A stretch of 64,000 nt of DNA from Bacteroidota bacterium (lineage in GTDB: Bacteria; Bacteroidota; Ignavibacteria; Kapaibacteriales; HRBIN21). This document shows, piece after piece, positions 10,981-20,628 of the stretch. The notes under the pieces are model-generated. The model ran no database searches. It had not been told where the DNA came from and saw nothing but the letters and a program-made list of their open reading frames with translations. The position numbers and the translations under genes are program-made. Numbering within the stretch: position 1 is the first letter of the stretch; each line of letters starts with the position of its first letter. The stretch is from the NCBI GenBank assembly GCA_030550395.1, contig JAUQPL010000005.1:4007-68006 (forward strand), in the 5' to 3' direction.

Positions 10981-11812
10981 GTTTATCTCCAGCCCCCTGT
11001 ATCTTCGTTTCCAGGCTGAGTTTCTCCGCCTCTGTTTCCTCCCCACTGCGCTCACCCAGCAGGTCCCCCGTCCCGGAGAGCGCTCCTGTTGACGACTCCC
11101 GACCCGAGCTCAGAAATCCCCAAAGGAAGAGTCCCCCCATGACTCCCCAGAAGAGCACCTTATACCACGTTGCCTGCGGAAGCTCCTCTGGCAGTACCCC
11201 CACGGCTGGATGTCCCAGGGTAACGATGGAAAGCTTAACACCAATCCAACCAACAATGAGATAGGCTGCATGCTCCAACCGAGGGTGCTTCTCCAGTAGC
11301 CGCACGAAAAAGCGGGCGACTAACCGCATCGCCAACACCCCGATCAAGCCTCCTGCAATCACCACTGCAAACCGTCCCCCATCTAAACCACCAATTGGTG
11401 GTAGCGACGTCGGCGGCAAACTCTTCACCAATGCAACCGCTGCCAGAATGGAATCCACGGCAAAGGCGATATCCATTAGCTCTACTCGCACTACCGTCCC
11501 CCAAAAGCTTAGACTGGGACGCACAGGAGGAGTCCTAGTTCCCGACCTCTGGAGAAAGTGCTTCACTGCAATGTAGAGCAAATAAGCCGCTCCAACAGCC
11601 TGAAACTGCCAGACATTGATGAGGATAGTTGCGAAAAAAATCGCCGCAAAACGGAAAGCATATGCTCCTACGAGTCCATAGGTCAGGGCTTGGATCCGCT
11701 TTCGAGGAGGCAGATGCTTTACCAGAAGGGCTAACACCAAGGCATTATCCGCCGATAACAGCCCTTCTAACACAACCAGTACCAACACCGTCCACCCATA
11801 CTCTAACCACAT
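10964..11812 (-). CDS. TerC-family integral membrane protein
   Basis: A 282-residue protein with about seven membrane helices. The family marks are EGLLSADNALVLALL (about 16-30) and ELMDIAFAVDSILAAVAL, with the paired acidic residues typical of TerC/YkoY/Alx proteins, which are linked to metal (manganese) export. The last ~55 residues form a polar Ser/Glu/Lys-rich tail. It follows phnE by 12 bases and is likely the last gene of the phnDCE transcript, though a functional link to anion uptake is not obvious. Confidence 0.87.
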   Translation of the reverse strand: MWLEYGWTVLVLVVLEGLLSADNALVLALLVKHLPPRKRIQALTYGLVGAYAFRFAAIFFATILINVWQFQAVGAAYLLYIAVKHFLQRSGTRTPPVRPSLSFWGTVVRVELMDIAFAVDSILAAVALVKSLPPTSLPPIGGLDGGRFAVVIAGGLIGVLAMRLVARFFVRLLEKHPRLEHAAYLIVGWIGVKLSIVTLGHPAVGVLPEELPQATWYKVLFWGVMGGLFLWGFLSSGRESSTGALSGTGDLLGERSGEETEAEKLSLETKIQGAGDKPIAEQ

Positions 11813-11824
11813 CGCATCCCCTCC

Positions 11825-12832
11825 TTACGCAATTGCTTCCCGGAGTCGGGCAGAGAGATAATCCATGATCCAGACCACAGCTGCGATGACCAAGACAATA
11901 AGCCCTACCTCGTGCCAGCGGGCCAGCCCCTGGTATTGCATCAGCAAGGTTCCAATTCCTCCTCCTCCTACTACGCCGATGACGGTTGCCATCCGCACGT
12001 TGGTGTCCCAACGATAAATGGTAAAAGCCAAGAAGGGAAGCACAACCTGGGGCACAACACCGAACCAGACCACCTGGACAGGATGGGCACCGGTAGATTC
12101 CACAGCCTCAACCAGTCCAGAATCAATGGACTCCACCTGTTCGGAATACAGCTTCGTTAAAGCAGCAACCGTATGCACGGTCATCGCCAGCATTCCGGCA
12201 AAAGGGCCGATACCAACCCAGACGGAGAAAACCACCGCCCAGATAAGGGGCTCCACCGAGCGCGTGAAATTGATCAGCACCCGTAGAAAGGCGTAGAATG
12301 CAAAAGTTAGCGGGTGACCCCGCATAATGTTGCGGGCTGCCAAAAAGCCAAGTACCACTGCCGGCGGCAGTCCAAAAAGGGTTGCCATCAGAGCAATGTA
12401 GATTGTCTGCACCATTGCCGCCAAAGCCTTGTCCAGAATGGAGAACTCCGGTGATAGCAAAGCCCCGAAGAGCCGTCCAGCACTCCGCAATCCTTCAGCT
12501 GAAAGGAGATCCAGCGGGGAAACTTTCGTGATAACCCATCCCGCCCAGATTGTGAGGACCAAAAGAGTCAATCCCCAATGGAGAGCACAGATGCGCTGCC
12601 ACTGTTTGAGTTCCTGTCGCCACCGTATCCACGCGCCGAGGGTGCAGCGCAAGTAAAGTCCTAGTCCGACCACGATGAGCCCTGCAACCGCATAAAACCC
12701 CAATTCCGGGGGGGTAACTGGTGGAGCTTCCCCATCTTGTACCATGTGGACCCACACAATCCGATAGAGAAGCACAGCTCCATAGAGACCGATCCCAAAA
12801 TCCAGAAGTACTGACTGCCACCGGCGGCTCAT
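11825..12832 (-). CDS. phnE: Phosphonate/phosphite-type ABC transporter permease
   Basis: A 335-residue inner-membrane permease. The N-terminal ~100 residues carry extra hydrophobic segments. The binding-protein-dependent permease domain follows, with MVQTIYIALMATLFGLPPAV, RSVEPLIWAVVFSVWVG and an EAVESTGAHPVQVVWFGVVP coupling loop (EAA motif). Its start overlaps the end of phnC by 4 bases (ATGA type). Together with phnC and phnD it forms a complete importer. Confidence 0.92.
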   Translation of the reverse strand: MSRRWQSVLLDFGIGLYGAVLLYRIVWVHMVQDGEAPPVTPPELGFYAVAGLIVVGLGLYLRCTLGAWIRWRQELKQWQRICALHWGLTLLVLTIWAGWVITKVSPLDLLSAEGLRSAGRLFGALLSPEFSILDKALAAMVQTIYIALMATLFGLPPAVVLGFLAARNIMRGHPLTFAFYAFLRVLINFTRSVEPLIWAVVFSVWVGIGPFAGMLAMTVHTVAALTKLYSEQVESIDSGLVEAVESTGAHPVQVVWFGVVPQVVLPFLAFTIYRWDTNVRMATVIGVVGGGGIGTLLMQYQGLARWHEVGLIVLVIAAVVWIMDYLSARLREAIA

Positions 12833-13593
12833 CGGATCTCCACCTCCTGTGCCTCATCGCCATAGATGTAGCGGAACCATTCCTCCGTAATCTCTGCCGG
12901 AGCTCCTTCAAACACAATACTGCCTGCCCGAAGAGCAACGACCCGTCTGGCATATCGGCGGACCAAACTCAGAAAGTGGAGACTGCAAATCACTGTTACT
13001 CCGAGCTGTCGGTTAATCTCCTCCAGGTACCGCATAACCGAATGTGACGTTGCCGGATCCAAGCTCGCCACGGGCTCGTCAGCCAAAAGGGCTTCCGGCC
13101 GCTGCATCAGCGCCCGTGCAATGGCAACGCGCTGCTTCTGCCCTCCAGAGAGCATGCGGACCCGCTCGGTTGCTTTGTCAGCTAAGCCAACAATCTCTAG
13201 ATTGTGCAACGCTTCCTCCACTACTTCCGTAGGGAAGGCACCGACAAGCGAACGCCAGATGGACACGCGTCCTAAGGCACCGACAAGGACATTTTCCAGC
13301 ACAGTCCGACGCTCAATGATGTTGAACTGCTGAAAAATCATACCGATACGGCGCCGATACTGCCGCAGCTGCTCGCCCCGTATGTGTGTGACATCAACCC
13401 CCTCAAAGAGGATGCGTCCAGAGCTCGGCTCAATCAAGCGGTTAATACACCGCAGCAGCGTTGATTTCCCCGAACCGCTCAGACCGATAATTGCCAGAAA
13501 TTCCCCTCGCTCCACCCGTAGCGAAACATCTTGCAGAGCCACGACTCCATTAGGGAAGATTTTCCTAACGTTCTGAAGCTCCAGGAAAGTCAT
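12829..13593 (-). CDS. phnC: Phosphonate/phosphite-type ABC transporter ATPase
   Basis: A 254-residue ABC ATPase that powers the importer. Walker A GLSGSGKST (about 37-45), Q-loop MIFQQFNI, signature LSGGQKQRVAIARAL, Walker B LLADEPVASLDP and switch His in CSLHFLSL are all present, so it should be active. Its length and ALQDVSLRVERGEFLAIIG start match the PhnC group. phnD ends on the base where phnC starts; phnE follows with a 4-base overlap. Confidence 0.93.
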   Translation of the reverse strand: MTFLELQNVRKIFPNGVVALQDVSLRVERGEFLAIIGLSGSGKSTLLRCINRLIEPSSGRILFEGVDVTHIRGEQLRQYRRRIGMIFQQFNIIERRTVLENVLVGALGRVSIWRSLVGAFPTEVVEEALHNLEIVGLADKATERVRMLSGGQKQRVAIARALMQRPEALLADEPVASLDPATSHSVMRYLEEINRQLGVTVICSLHFLSLVRRYARRVVALRAGSIVFEGAPAEITEEWFRYIYGDEAQEVEIR

Positions 13594-14546
13594 CAGCGAA
13601 GGACATGCTCAATCTGGGGAACGTACTGTCGTAGAAGACGTCGCAATCCGTCGTAGTCGCTATCTTGGGCCGGGACAAAGCCCTCCACGCTGTAAATCTC
13701 ATAGAGGGCTCGACGCCCCTCCGGACGTGCCTGAAACGCTAGAAGTCCCTCCACAAGGGAACGGACAATATCCTCCGGCAAGTCCGCCCGCACCACGATA
13801 GGATCGTTCGGGATAGAATCTGTCAGCGCCAGGATTCGTACTTTCTGCACCACATCGGGGAATTGTCCTAAAACCCGACTTCGGGCATCCCGGATCTGCC
13901 CAGTCACCGGATCGGGCGGAGAGTAATACGTCGCCCCAGCATCTACTTGGCGCTGGTACACCATCGTGACTACGTTGTCATGGCGCATCGCAAAAACCTC
14001 CTCCGCCGGCCGGATTCCTTCCCGCTCTAAGAGAGCTTTCGGGAGGATATAACCAGAGGTGGAGGCAGGGTCTACGTATGCAATGCGTCTTCCATTCAGC
14101 TGTTGCAAACGCTCAATCCCGCTGGACACATGCGTAATGATTTGCCCGCGATAACTCACCTCACCATTCCGGCGGACTACGCGCAGAACCGCTCGCACTC
14201 CATACCGCTCCCGCGCCAGGAGGTAACTAAAGGCATTCGTTGCAGCAACATCCGCTTTCCCAGCCCCGAACGCCTCAACAACAGCGACATAGCTCGTGGG
14301 CACGGACGCCTCGATCCAATACCCCGTGTACTGGCGCAAAAACTGCACTAACAGTTCAGCACTCTGCGTGACCTTCTGGGCATCTACAGAGGGCACCAGC
14401 ATCAGCCGAAGCGGACGCCCAGGAGTCCCGATGGCGTGTGGACGGAACAGCGGACGAACCGAAAGCAACAGTAGCCCTGCTAAGAGCAGCACCGCATAGA
14501 AGGTCCCTATCCAGAGGAAGCGCCGCCTGTATTGGTTGAATTCCAT
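13593..14546 (-). CDS. phnD: Phosphate/phosphite/phosphonate-binding protein
   Basis: A 317-residue solute-binding protein. An N-terminal hydrophobic segment (about 12-30) without a clear cleavage site suggests a membrane-anchored form. The PhnD-like domain shows PLRLMLVPSVDAQKVTQSAE, GKADVAATNAFSYLLARERYG, RIAYVDPASTSGYILPKALL and GATYYSPPDP, all typical of the family. First gene of the phnD-phnC-phnE(-terC) operon. No phosphonate lyase, ptxD or phosphonatase gene is nearby, so the imported anion (phosphonate, phosphite or phosphate) is open. Confidence 0.9.
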   Translation of the reverse strand: MEFNQYRRRFLWIGTFYAVLLLAGLLLLSVRPLFRPHAIGTPGRPLRLMLVPSVDAQKVTQSAELLVQFLRQYTGYWIEASVPTSYVAVVEAFGAGKADVAATNAFSYLLARERYGVRAVLRVVRRNGEVSYRGQIITHVSSGIERLQQLNGRRIAYVDPASTSGYILPKALLEREGIRPAEEVFAMRHDNVVTMVYQRQVDAGATYYSPPDPVTGQIRDARSRVLGQFPDVVQKVRILALTDSIPNDPIVVRADLPEDIVRSLVEGLLAFQARPEGRRALYEIYSVEGFVPAQDSDYDGLRRLLRQYVPQIEHVLR

Positions 14547-14560
14547 AGCTTCGCGTGCCG

Positions 14561-14568
14561 TACGTTTG
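14561..14568 (+). promoter_or_regulatory. Putative -7 element (TACGTTTG) of the small lipoprotein gene
   Basis: Plus-strand match to TAnnTTTG, 29 bases before the lipoprotein ATG. It lies between two divergent start codons. Confidence 0.45.
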
Positions 14569-14579
14569 GAGTTGTCTCA

Positions 14580-14603
14580 CCAAATTACAAACCCCAATGC
14601 AAC
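14580..14603 (-). promoter_or_regulatory. Possible phnD promoter (TTG-N12-TAATTTGG)
   Basis: Minus strand: GTTG (14600-14603), 12-base spacer, TAATTTGG (14580-14587), one base off TAnnTTTG, 33 bases before the phnD start. The N12 spacing recurs at three other start sites in this window. Confidence 0.4.
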
Positions 14604-14986
14604 TTCTCGCATTGTTATGCGCGGCGCTGCTTCTCTCCTGTGCCCCCAGCCGCCAAACGGAGCCAGCATCGGAGCCACAAGAGATCCGTCTGGACACGGT
14701 AACCCCACCTCCTCCTACCCAGCCTTCTTCAGACACAGTCGCTCCTGCACCATCGGAGGCAGAGAAACAAGCGGAAAAGAAGTCAACAGGGACGACTCCG
14801 CCGGCTCCCAAATCACCGCGCCGTGTTCCAGCAGCGCAACCAACAACGACAGCCCCAACAGAAGGCGTGCAAATTCGCACAGAGAAAAAGCCCCGTACAG
14901 GGGTTGAACAGCCGCCGCAGCAGCAAACACAAGCAGAAGAGGGCGGTATTGAAATCCGCACGAAGAAGAAAGAGCGCACACCCTGA
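14597..14986 (+). CDS. Small Pro/Thr-rich lipoprotein of unknown function
   Basis: A 129-residue protein beginning MQLLALLCAALLLSCAPS: a lipoprotein signal with lipobox LLSC. The rest is low-complexity, rich in Pro, Thr, Glu, Gln and Lys. Near the C-terminus two copies of a short motif, VQIRTEKKPRT and IEIRTKKKERT, are about 30 residues apart. I know no family for it. An upstream ATG (14555) would bury the signal peptide and is less likely. It sits 28 bases before sucC and may share its transcript. Confidence 0.65.
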   Translation: MQLLALLCAALLLSCAPSRQTEPASEPQEIRLDTVTPPPPTQPSSDTVAPAPSEAEKQAEKKSTGTTPPAPKSPRRVPAAQPTTTAPTEGVQIRTEKKPRTGVEQPPQQQTQAEEGGIEIRTKKKERTP

Positions 14987-15014
14987 GGTTCGGTAGCAAA
15001 TTGAATTGCTGGCA

Positions 15015-16277
15015 ATGAATCTCCACGAGTTCCAAGCCAAGGAATTGCTGCAGCGCTACGGTATCTCTATCCCCTTCGCTCGCCTCGTCCGCACAGCCGA
15101 GGAAGCAGGGGAGGTAACATACCGTGATTTCGTTCTCCGAGGCATCTCAGCAATTGTCCTCAAAGCCCAAATCCATGCTGGCGGACGCGGGAAAGGGCAC
15201 GTAGTGCACGCGGAAACGGGAGAGCCTATCACGTGGAATGGTTCCACTGTCCGCGGCGTCATGCTTGTCCGCGAGGGCAATATCGCCGACAAGGCATATC
15301 GGCTTGCCCTCCATATGATTGGTCACCGACTGGTGACGGCTCAGACTGGACCGGCAGGACGCCGTATCCGCTTCATCCTCATTGAAGAGGCACTCCCTAT
15401 CGCCCAAGAACTGTACGTTGGCATCACACTGGACCGTAGTCGCAAACGCCCGCTCCTGATGGTCTCGGCCGAAGGAGGCGTAGAGATTGAAGCTTTAGCA
15501 GCAGAACGTCCAGAGGCGCTCGTGCGGGAGCACATCCATCCTCTCTGGGGCTTTCAATCCTTTCAAGCCCGTCGCATCGCCTTCCGCATCGGCTTGGGGA
15601 ATGAATTCCTGGCCCCCTTCACCGAGCTCCTCCATAGGCTGGTCCGGGCATACGAGGAATTGGAATGTCAGCTTGTAGAGCTGAATCCGTTAGTGCGGAC
15701 AGCCGATGGGCGCTTTCTGGCGTTGGACGCAAAGATAACGTTGGACGATAACGCCCTCTTCCGCCATCCCGAGTACGCCGCCCTACGCGATAGTGAGGAA
15801 GAAGACCCGTTGGAGCGCGAAGCATCACGCTACCAACTCAACTACGTAAAGTTAGACGGCAACGTCGGCTGCATGGTGAATGGAGCCGGCCTAGCGATGG
15901 CGACGATGGATATGATCCAGCTGGCGGGCGGACGTCCAGCAAACTTCCTGGATGTAGGCGGTGCAGCAAATGTTGAGCGCATCGCCCACGCCTTCCGCAT
16001 CATGCTCTCAGACCCCAACGTGCGCGCGGCTTTGGTCAATATCTTCGGTGGCATCGTCCGCTGCGACCGTGTGGCCAATGGGATTGTACAGGCACTGCAG
16101 CACATAGAGGTCCATGTCCCGATTATCATCCGGCTGGAGGGCACCAATGCAGACGAGGCTGCCCGCATCCTGCAGAATTCGGGACTCCGTTTCCGCGTGG
16201 CCCGGACATTGGAAGAGGCAGCTCTCCAAGTCCGGGAAGCCCTGGCCGAAGCTGAGGTATCTCCCTATGTCCCATAG
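15015..16277 (+). CDS. sucC: Succinyl-CoA synthetase (ADP/GDP-forming) beta subunit
   Basis: A 420-residue TCA-cycle subunit. It begins MNLHEFQAKELLQRYGI and contains the ATP-grasp part with KAQIHAGGRGKGHV, QLVELNPLV and LDAKITLDDNALFRHPE. The CoA-ligase part has LDGNVGCMVNGAGLAMATMD, GGAANVERIAHAF and NIFGGIVRCDRVANGI. The ATG at 15015 matches the family start; an in-frame TTG at 15006 is less likely. The alpha subunit (sucD) is not adjacent. It is followed 18 bases later by gap, mixing TCA and glycolytic genes in one run. Confidence 0.95.
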   Translation: MNLHEFQAKELLQRYGISIPFARLVRTAEEAGEVTYRDFVLRGISAIVLKAQIHAGGRGKGHVVHAETGEPITWNGSTVRGVMLVREGNIADKAYRLALHMIGHRLVTAQTGPAGRRIRFILIEEALPIAQELYVGITLDRSRKRPLLMVSAEGGVEIEALAAERPEALVREHIHPLWGFQSFQARRIAFRIGLGNEFLAPFTELLHRLVRAYEELECQLVELNPLVRTADGRFLALDAKITLDDNALFRHPEYAALRDSEEEDPLEREASRYQLNYVKLDGNVGCMVNGAGLAMATMDMIQLAGGRPANFLDVGGAANVERIAHAFRIMLSDPNVRAALVNIFGGIVRCDRVANGIVQALQHIEVHVPIIIRLEGTNADEAARILQNSGLRFRVARTLEEAALQVREALAEAEVSPYVP

Positions 16278-17288
<1,011 letters not shown>

Positions 17289-17303
17289 CGAAGCTGGAGA
17301 GCA

Positions 17304-18506
17304 ATGATCCGGCGCCTTTCAGAGCTTCCTCTTGACCGCCATGTCTTGGTTCGCGTAGACTTCAACGTTCCCCTGGATGCCAACGGAGATATTCGGGATG
17401 ACACCCGTATCCGAGAGGCAATCCCAACTCTTCGTGCGATCCATTCTGCCGGAGGCATCCCTGTGGTAATCTCCCACTTGGGACGCCCCAAGGGGAAACG
17501 GCGGCCTGAATACTCTCTGGCCCCTGTGGCACGCCACCTGGCAACGCTGCTAGACTGCACCGTCCACTTCGCCCCTGACTGCATTGGGGAGCTGGCACAG
17601 CGCAATATCGCCGATGCGCGTCCTGGGGAGCTCGTCATGCTGGAGAACCTTCGCTTCCACCCTGGAGAGGAGGCCAATGACCCAGCCTTTGCTGCCCAAC
17701 TAGCCAATGGGATAGAGGTTTACGTCAACGACGCCTTCGGTGCGGCACACCGGGCTCATGCCAGCGTCGTTGCCCTCGCCCGCCTGGCCCGCTGGAAGGG
17801 GATGGGGCTTTTGATGGAGCGCGAGATAACAGCCCTCAACCGTCTCCTCTATGCCCCCGAACGCCCGTACGTAGCGCTTGTCGGCGGGGCAAAAGTCTCT
17901 GACAAGCTGGAAGTACTCCACGCCCTACTGCAACGATGCGATGTCCTCCTCCTCGGTGGAGGACTTGCCTTCACATTTCTGAAGGCTCACGGTATCCACG
18001 TTGGCAATTCACTCGTGGAAGAAGAGCTGCTCCCGGCAGCTCGAAAGCTCCTCGAGGACGCTCGCGCACAAGGCAAAAGTGTGCTCTTGCCGGTGGACGC
18101 CCGTATTGCACCGGAGCTATCCCCGGCCGTCTCCCCCCAAGTTGTTGCCCTTGCCGACGGCATCCCAGAGGGTTGGAAGGGTGGGGATATTGGTCCACGG
18201 ACGGTTGCCCTCTTTGCCGAGCAGCTACGGCAGGCGCGCACAATTTTCTGGAATGGACCTCTCGGTGTCTACGAGTTAGAGCCCTTCCGGGAAAGCACAC
18301 TGATGATTGCCCGAACAATCGCAGAAGCGACTCGTCGGGGAGCTTTCAGCCTTGTCGGAGGGGGCGACTCCGTTGCCGCCCTCCGTCAGAGTGGGCTCTC
18401 CGAAGCCATCAGCCACATTTCTACCGGCGGTGGAGCAGCTCTGGAATTCCTGGCTGGGCGGACCTTGCCCGGACTGGCAGCGCTGGAGGAAGACGGGCAA
18501 TCCTAA
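17304..18506 (+). CDS. pgk: Phosphoglycerate kinase
   Basis: A 400-residue enzyme forming ATP from 1,3-bisphosphoglycerate. It contains VLVRVDFNVPLD near the start, VVISHLGRPKGKR, MLENLRFHPGEE, YVNDAFGAAHRAHAS, VGGAKVSDKLEVL, FWNGPLGVYE, and a C-terminal GGGDSVAAL...HISTGGGAALEFL signature. Directly follows gap. Length is normal and all substrate-binding motifs are intact. Confidence 0.97.
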   Translation: MIRRLSELPLDRHVLVRVDFNVPLDANGDIRDDTRIREAIPTLRAIHSAGGIPVVISHLGRPKGKRRPEYSLAPVARHLATLLDCTVHFAPDCIGELAQRNIADARPGELVMLENLRFHPGEEANDPAFAAQLANGIEVYVNDAFGAAHRAHASVVALARLARWKGMGLLMEREITALNRLLYAPERPYVALVGGAKVSDKLEVLHALLQRCDVLLLGGGLAFTFLKAHGIHVGNSLVEEELLPAARKLLEDARAQGKSVLLPVDARIAPELSPAVSPQVVALADGIPEGWKGGDIGPRTVALFAEQLRQARTIFWNGPLGVYELEPFRESTLMIARTIAEATRRGAFSLVGGGDSVAALRQSGLSEAISHISTGGGAALEFLAGRTLPGLAALEEDGQS

Positions 18507-18559
18507 AGCTTGGGTTACGTCTTCAGTACTGACATCAGCAGACATTCTCTCCCAAGGTG

Positions 18560-19486
18560 ATGACTCCCTACGGAACATGGCAGCGGCATAGCTTCCTGGC
18601 AAGCAACCCCGCCCTTCGGGCACTGATTTTCCTCAATATCGGCGTCTTCATTTTCCAGCACCTCTTTTTGGCACTATTCCGCTACCGCGGCATGCCGGTT
18701 GAGGCTTTCTTTGTGCAGTACTTCGCCCTCCAGCCACTCTTGAGCGGGCATTTCTTCCCCTGGCAGCTTCTGACGTACCAGTTTATGCACGCTGGGTTTG
18801 AGAATATCTGGCACATTGTGCTGAACCTCCTCATTCTCTGGATGTTTGGTGCGGAGCTGGAGCAGTTGTGGGGAAGCCGACGGTTTGTGTGGTATTACCT
18901 ACTCTGTGGGATTGGAGCCGGGATCGTGCACCTAGCCGTCCAGTTGTTCTGGAGTTATCCCGCCCCCACAGTGGGGGCATCGGGTGCTGTCTACGGTGTG
19001 CTCCTGGCTTTTGGACTCACCTTCCCTGACCGCCCTGTGTTCATGTTTCCCTTCTTCATCCCTATCCCTGCTCGCATTCTTGTGCTTCTTTTGGCAGCTA
19101 TTGAATTCATCTCCGGCATTACCACTGCCGGTTCTCCGATTGCCCATTTTGCCCACTTGGGGGGAGCGGCAACGGGCTTCCTCCTGCTCCGCTTTGGCGA
19201 CGCCTGGGGTATTTTCCCCACCCTAGACCGGGCATGGCACTGGCTCCGCTCGCGCCCGTCCCGCCTCCGGCAGCCCCGGGTAAGACGGGCAAGCCCGACC
19301 CTCACGCAAAGCCCATATCGCTGGAGCAGCGAGGAGGTGCTTCTGTACTTTGAAGGCAAGCCAATCACCCAGAGCGATATTGATGCCATCCTAGACAAAA
19401 TCGCTACCTACGGCTATCAAAGCCTTAGCGAATATGAGCGCCGCCTTCTCTACGAAGCCAGCCGTCGCCTGCAAGCAGAACCATGA
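18560..19486 (+). CDS. Rhomboid-family intramembrane serine protease
   Basis: A 308-residue membrane protein with six predicted helices. The catalytic dyad is visible as Ser in TVGASGAVYG (about 141) and His in AHFAHLGGAATG (about 199). WHIVLNLLILWMFG provides the conserved HN oxyanion region. A cytoplasmic C-terminal tail of ~80 residues carries YFEGKPITQSDIDAILDKI, a small helical domain often attached to Bacteroidetes/Chlorobi rhomboids. ATG 18560 (GTG 18557 is the codon before) has aagg upstream. It overlaps ispG by 4 bases (ATGA). Confidence 0.9.
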   Translation: MTPYGTWQRHSFLASNPALRALIFLNIGVFIFQHLFLALFRYRGMPVEAFFVQYFALQPLLSGHFFPWQLLTYQFMHAGFENIWHIVLNLLILWMFGAELEQLWGSRRFVWYYLLCGIGAGIVHLAVQLFWSYPAPTVGASGAVYGVLLAFGLTFPDRPVFMFPFFIPIPARILVLLLAAIEFISGITTAGSPIAHFAHLGGAATGFLLLRFGDAWGIFPTLDRAWHWLRSRPSRLRQPRVRRASPTLTQSPYRWSSEEVLLYFEGKPITQSDIDAILDKIATYGYQSLSEYERRLLYEASRRLQAEP

Positions 19487-20628
19487 GCGGATTTATCCCT
19501 CTTGCGGTAAGCTCTGAGCCTTCGGTTGTGCCGACAGAACAGCCCTTTGTCACACGTCCATACCAGCGCCGGAAAACACGCCGAGTCTGGGTCGGGAACG
19601 TCCCCGTCGGCGGGAATGCTCCGATCTCTGTCCAAACGATGACAAAAACGAAAACCGCCGATATAGAGGCAACGGTTGCCCAAATCCTTCGCTGCAAAGA
19701 GGCGGGAGCCGATATTGTCCGTGTGACCGTCAACGACTGGGAAGCTGCTGAAGCAATCGGAGCAATTGTCCGCCGAGTGGATATCCCGATTGTGGCTGAC
19801 ATTCACTTCAACCACGTCTTTGCCCTGAAAGCCATAGAAGCTGGCGTTGCGAAGGTGCGGATCAATCCGGGAAACATTGGCTCTCGGGAGCGCATCCGAC
19901 AGGTACTTACAGCGGCAAAGGAGCGAGGTATCCCCATCCGTATTGGGGTCAATTCCGGCTCGCTGGAGAAAGACCTCCTCGATAAATACGGCTATCCAAC
20001 CCCGGAAGCGTTGGTGGAAAGCGCTCTGCGCCACGTAGAAATTGCCCAAGATTTCGGCTTTGACGATATCGTCATCTCGGTCAAGTCCACCGACGTCCGT
20101 CTCATGATTGAGGCATATCGCCTGCTGTCGGAAAAGGTGGACTTTCCCCTTCACCTGGGTGTTACGGAAGCGGGGTTACCTGGAACCGGGATTATCAAAT
20201 CCGCCGTCGGTATTGGAACTCTGCTGGCAGAGGGTATTGGAGATACAATCCGTGTCTCCCTTACGGATGAGCCCGAGCGGGAAGTGGAAGTTGGCAAGGA
20301 AATCCTGCGTTCGCTGGGGCTGACACAACGGAGCGTGGAAATCATTGCCTGTCCCACCTGTGGACGGATTGAAGTAGACCTCTTCCGCATCACTCGCGAG
20401 CTAGAAGAAGCCATCCGAAAAGCGGGAATCCGCAAGCCGGTCAAGGTTGCCCTACTGGGCTGTGTCGTCAACGGACCAGGAGAAGCTAGCGAAGCCGACA
20501 TTGGCATTGCCGCCGGGCGTGGTGTTGCCATCCTATACCGGAAAGGAGAGGCTATCCGCCGCGTGCGCGAAGAGGAAATTGTCTCTGCTATCCTGGAAGA
20601 GCTCCAGCAGTTTGAGCCAGAGGAATAA
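19483..20628 (+). CDS. ispG: 4-hydroxy-3-methylbut-2-enyl diphosphate synthase (flavodoxin/ferredoxin)
   Basis: A 381-residue 4Fe-4S enzyme of the MEP isoprenoid pathway. It shows TRRVWVGNVPVGGNAPISVQ, VRINPGNIG, RIGVNSGSLEKD and the cluster-binding CPTCGR and LGCVVNGPGEA. The length is the short bacterial type, without the insert domain found in plants and some Bacteroidetes/Chlorobi IspG proteins. Translationally coupled to the rhomboid gene upstream and to the SDR downstream (TAATG overlap). Confidence 0.95.
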   Translation: MSGFIPLAVSSEPSVVPTEQPFVTRPYQRRKTRRVWVGNVPVGGNAPISVQTMTKTKTADIEATVAQILRCKEAGADIVRVTVNDWEAAEAIGAIVRRVDIPIVADIHFNHVFALKAIEAGVAKVRINPGNIGSRERIRQVLTAAKERGIPIRIGVNSGSLEKDLLDKYGYPTPEALVESALRHVEIAQDFGFDDIVISVKSTDVRLMIEAYRLLSEKVDFPLHLGVTEAGLPGTGIIKSAVGIGTLLAEGIGDTIRVSLTDEPEREVEVGKEILRSLGLTQRSVEIIACPTCGRIEVDLFRITRELEEAIRKAGIRKPVKVALLGCVVNGPGEASEADIGIAAGRGVAILYRKGEAIRRVREEEIVSAILEELQQFEPEE

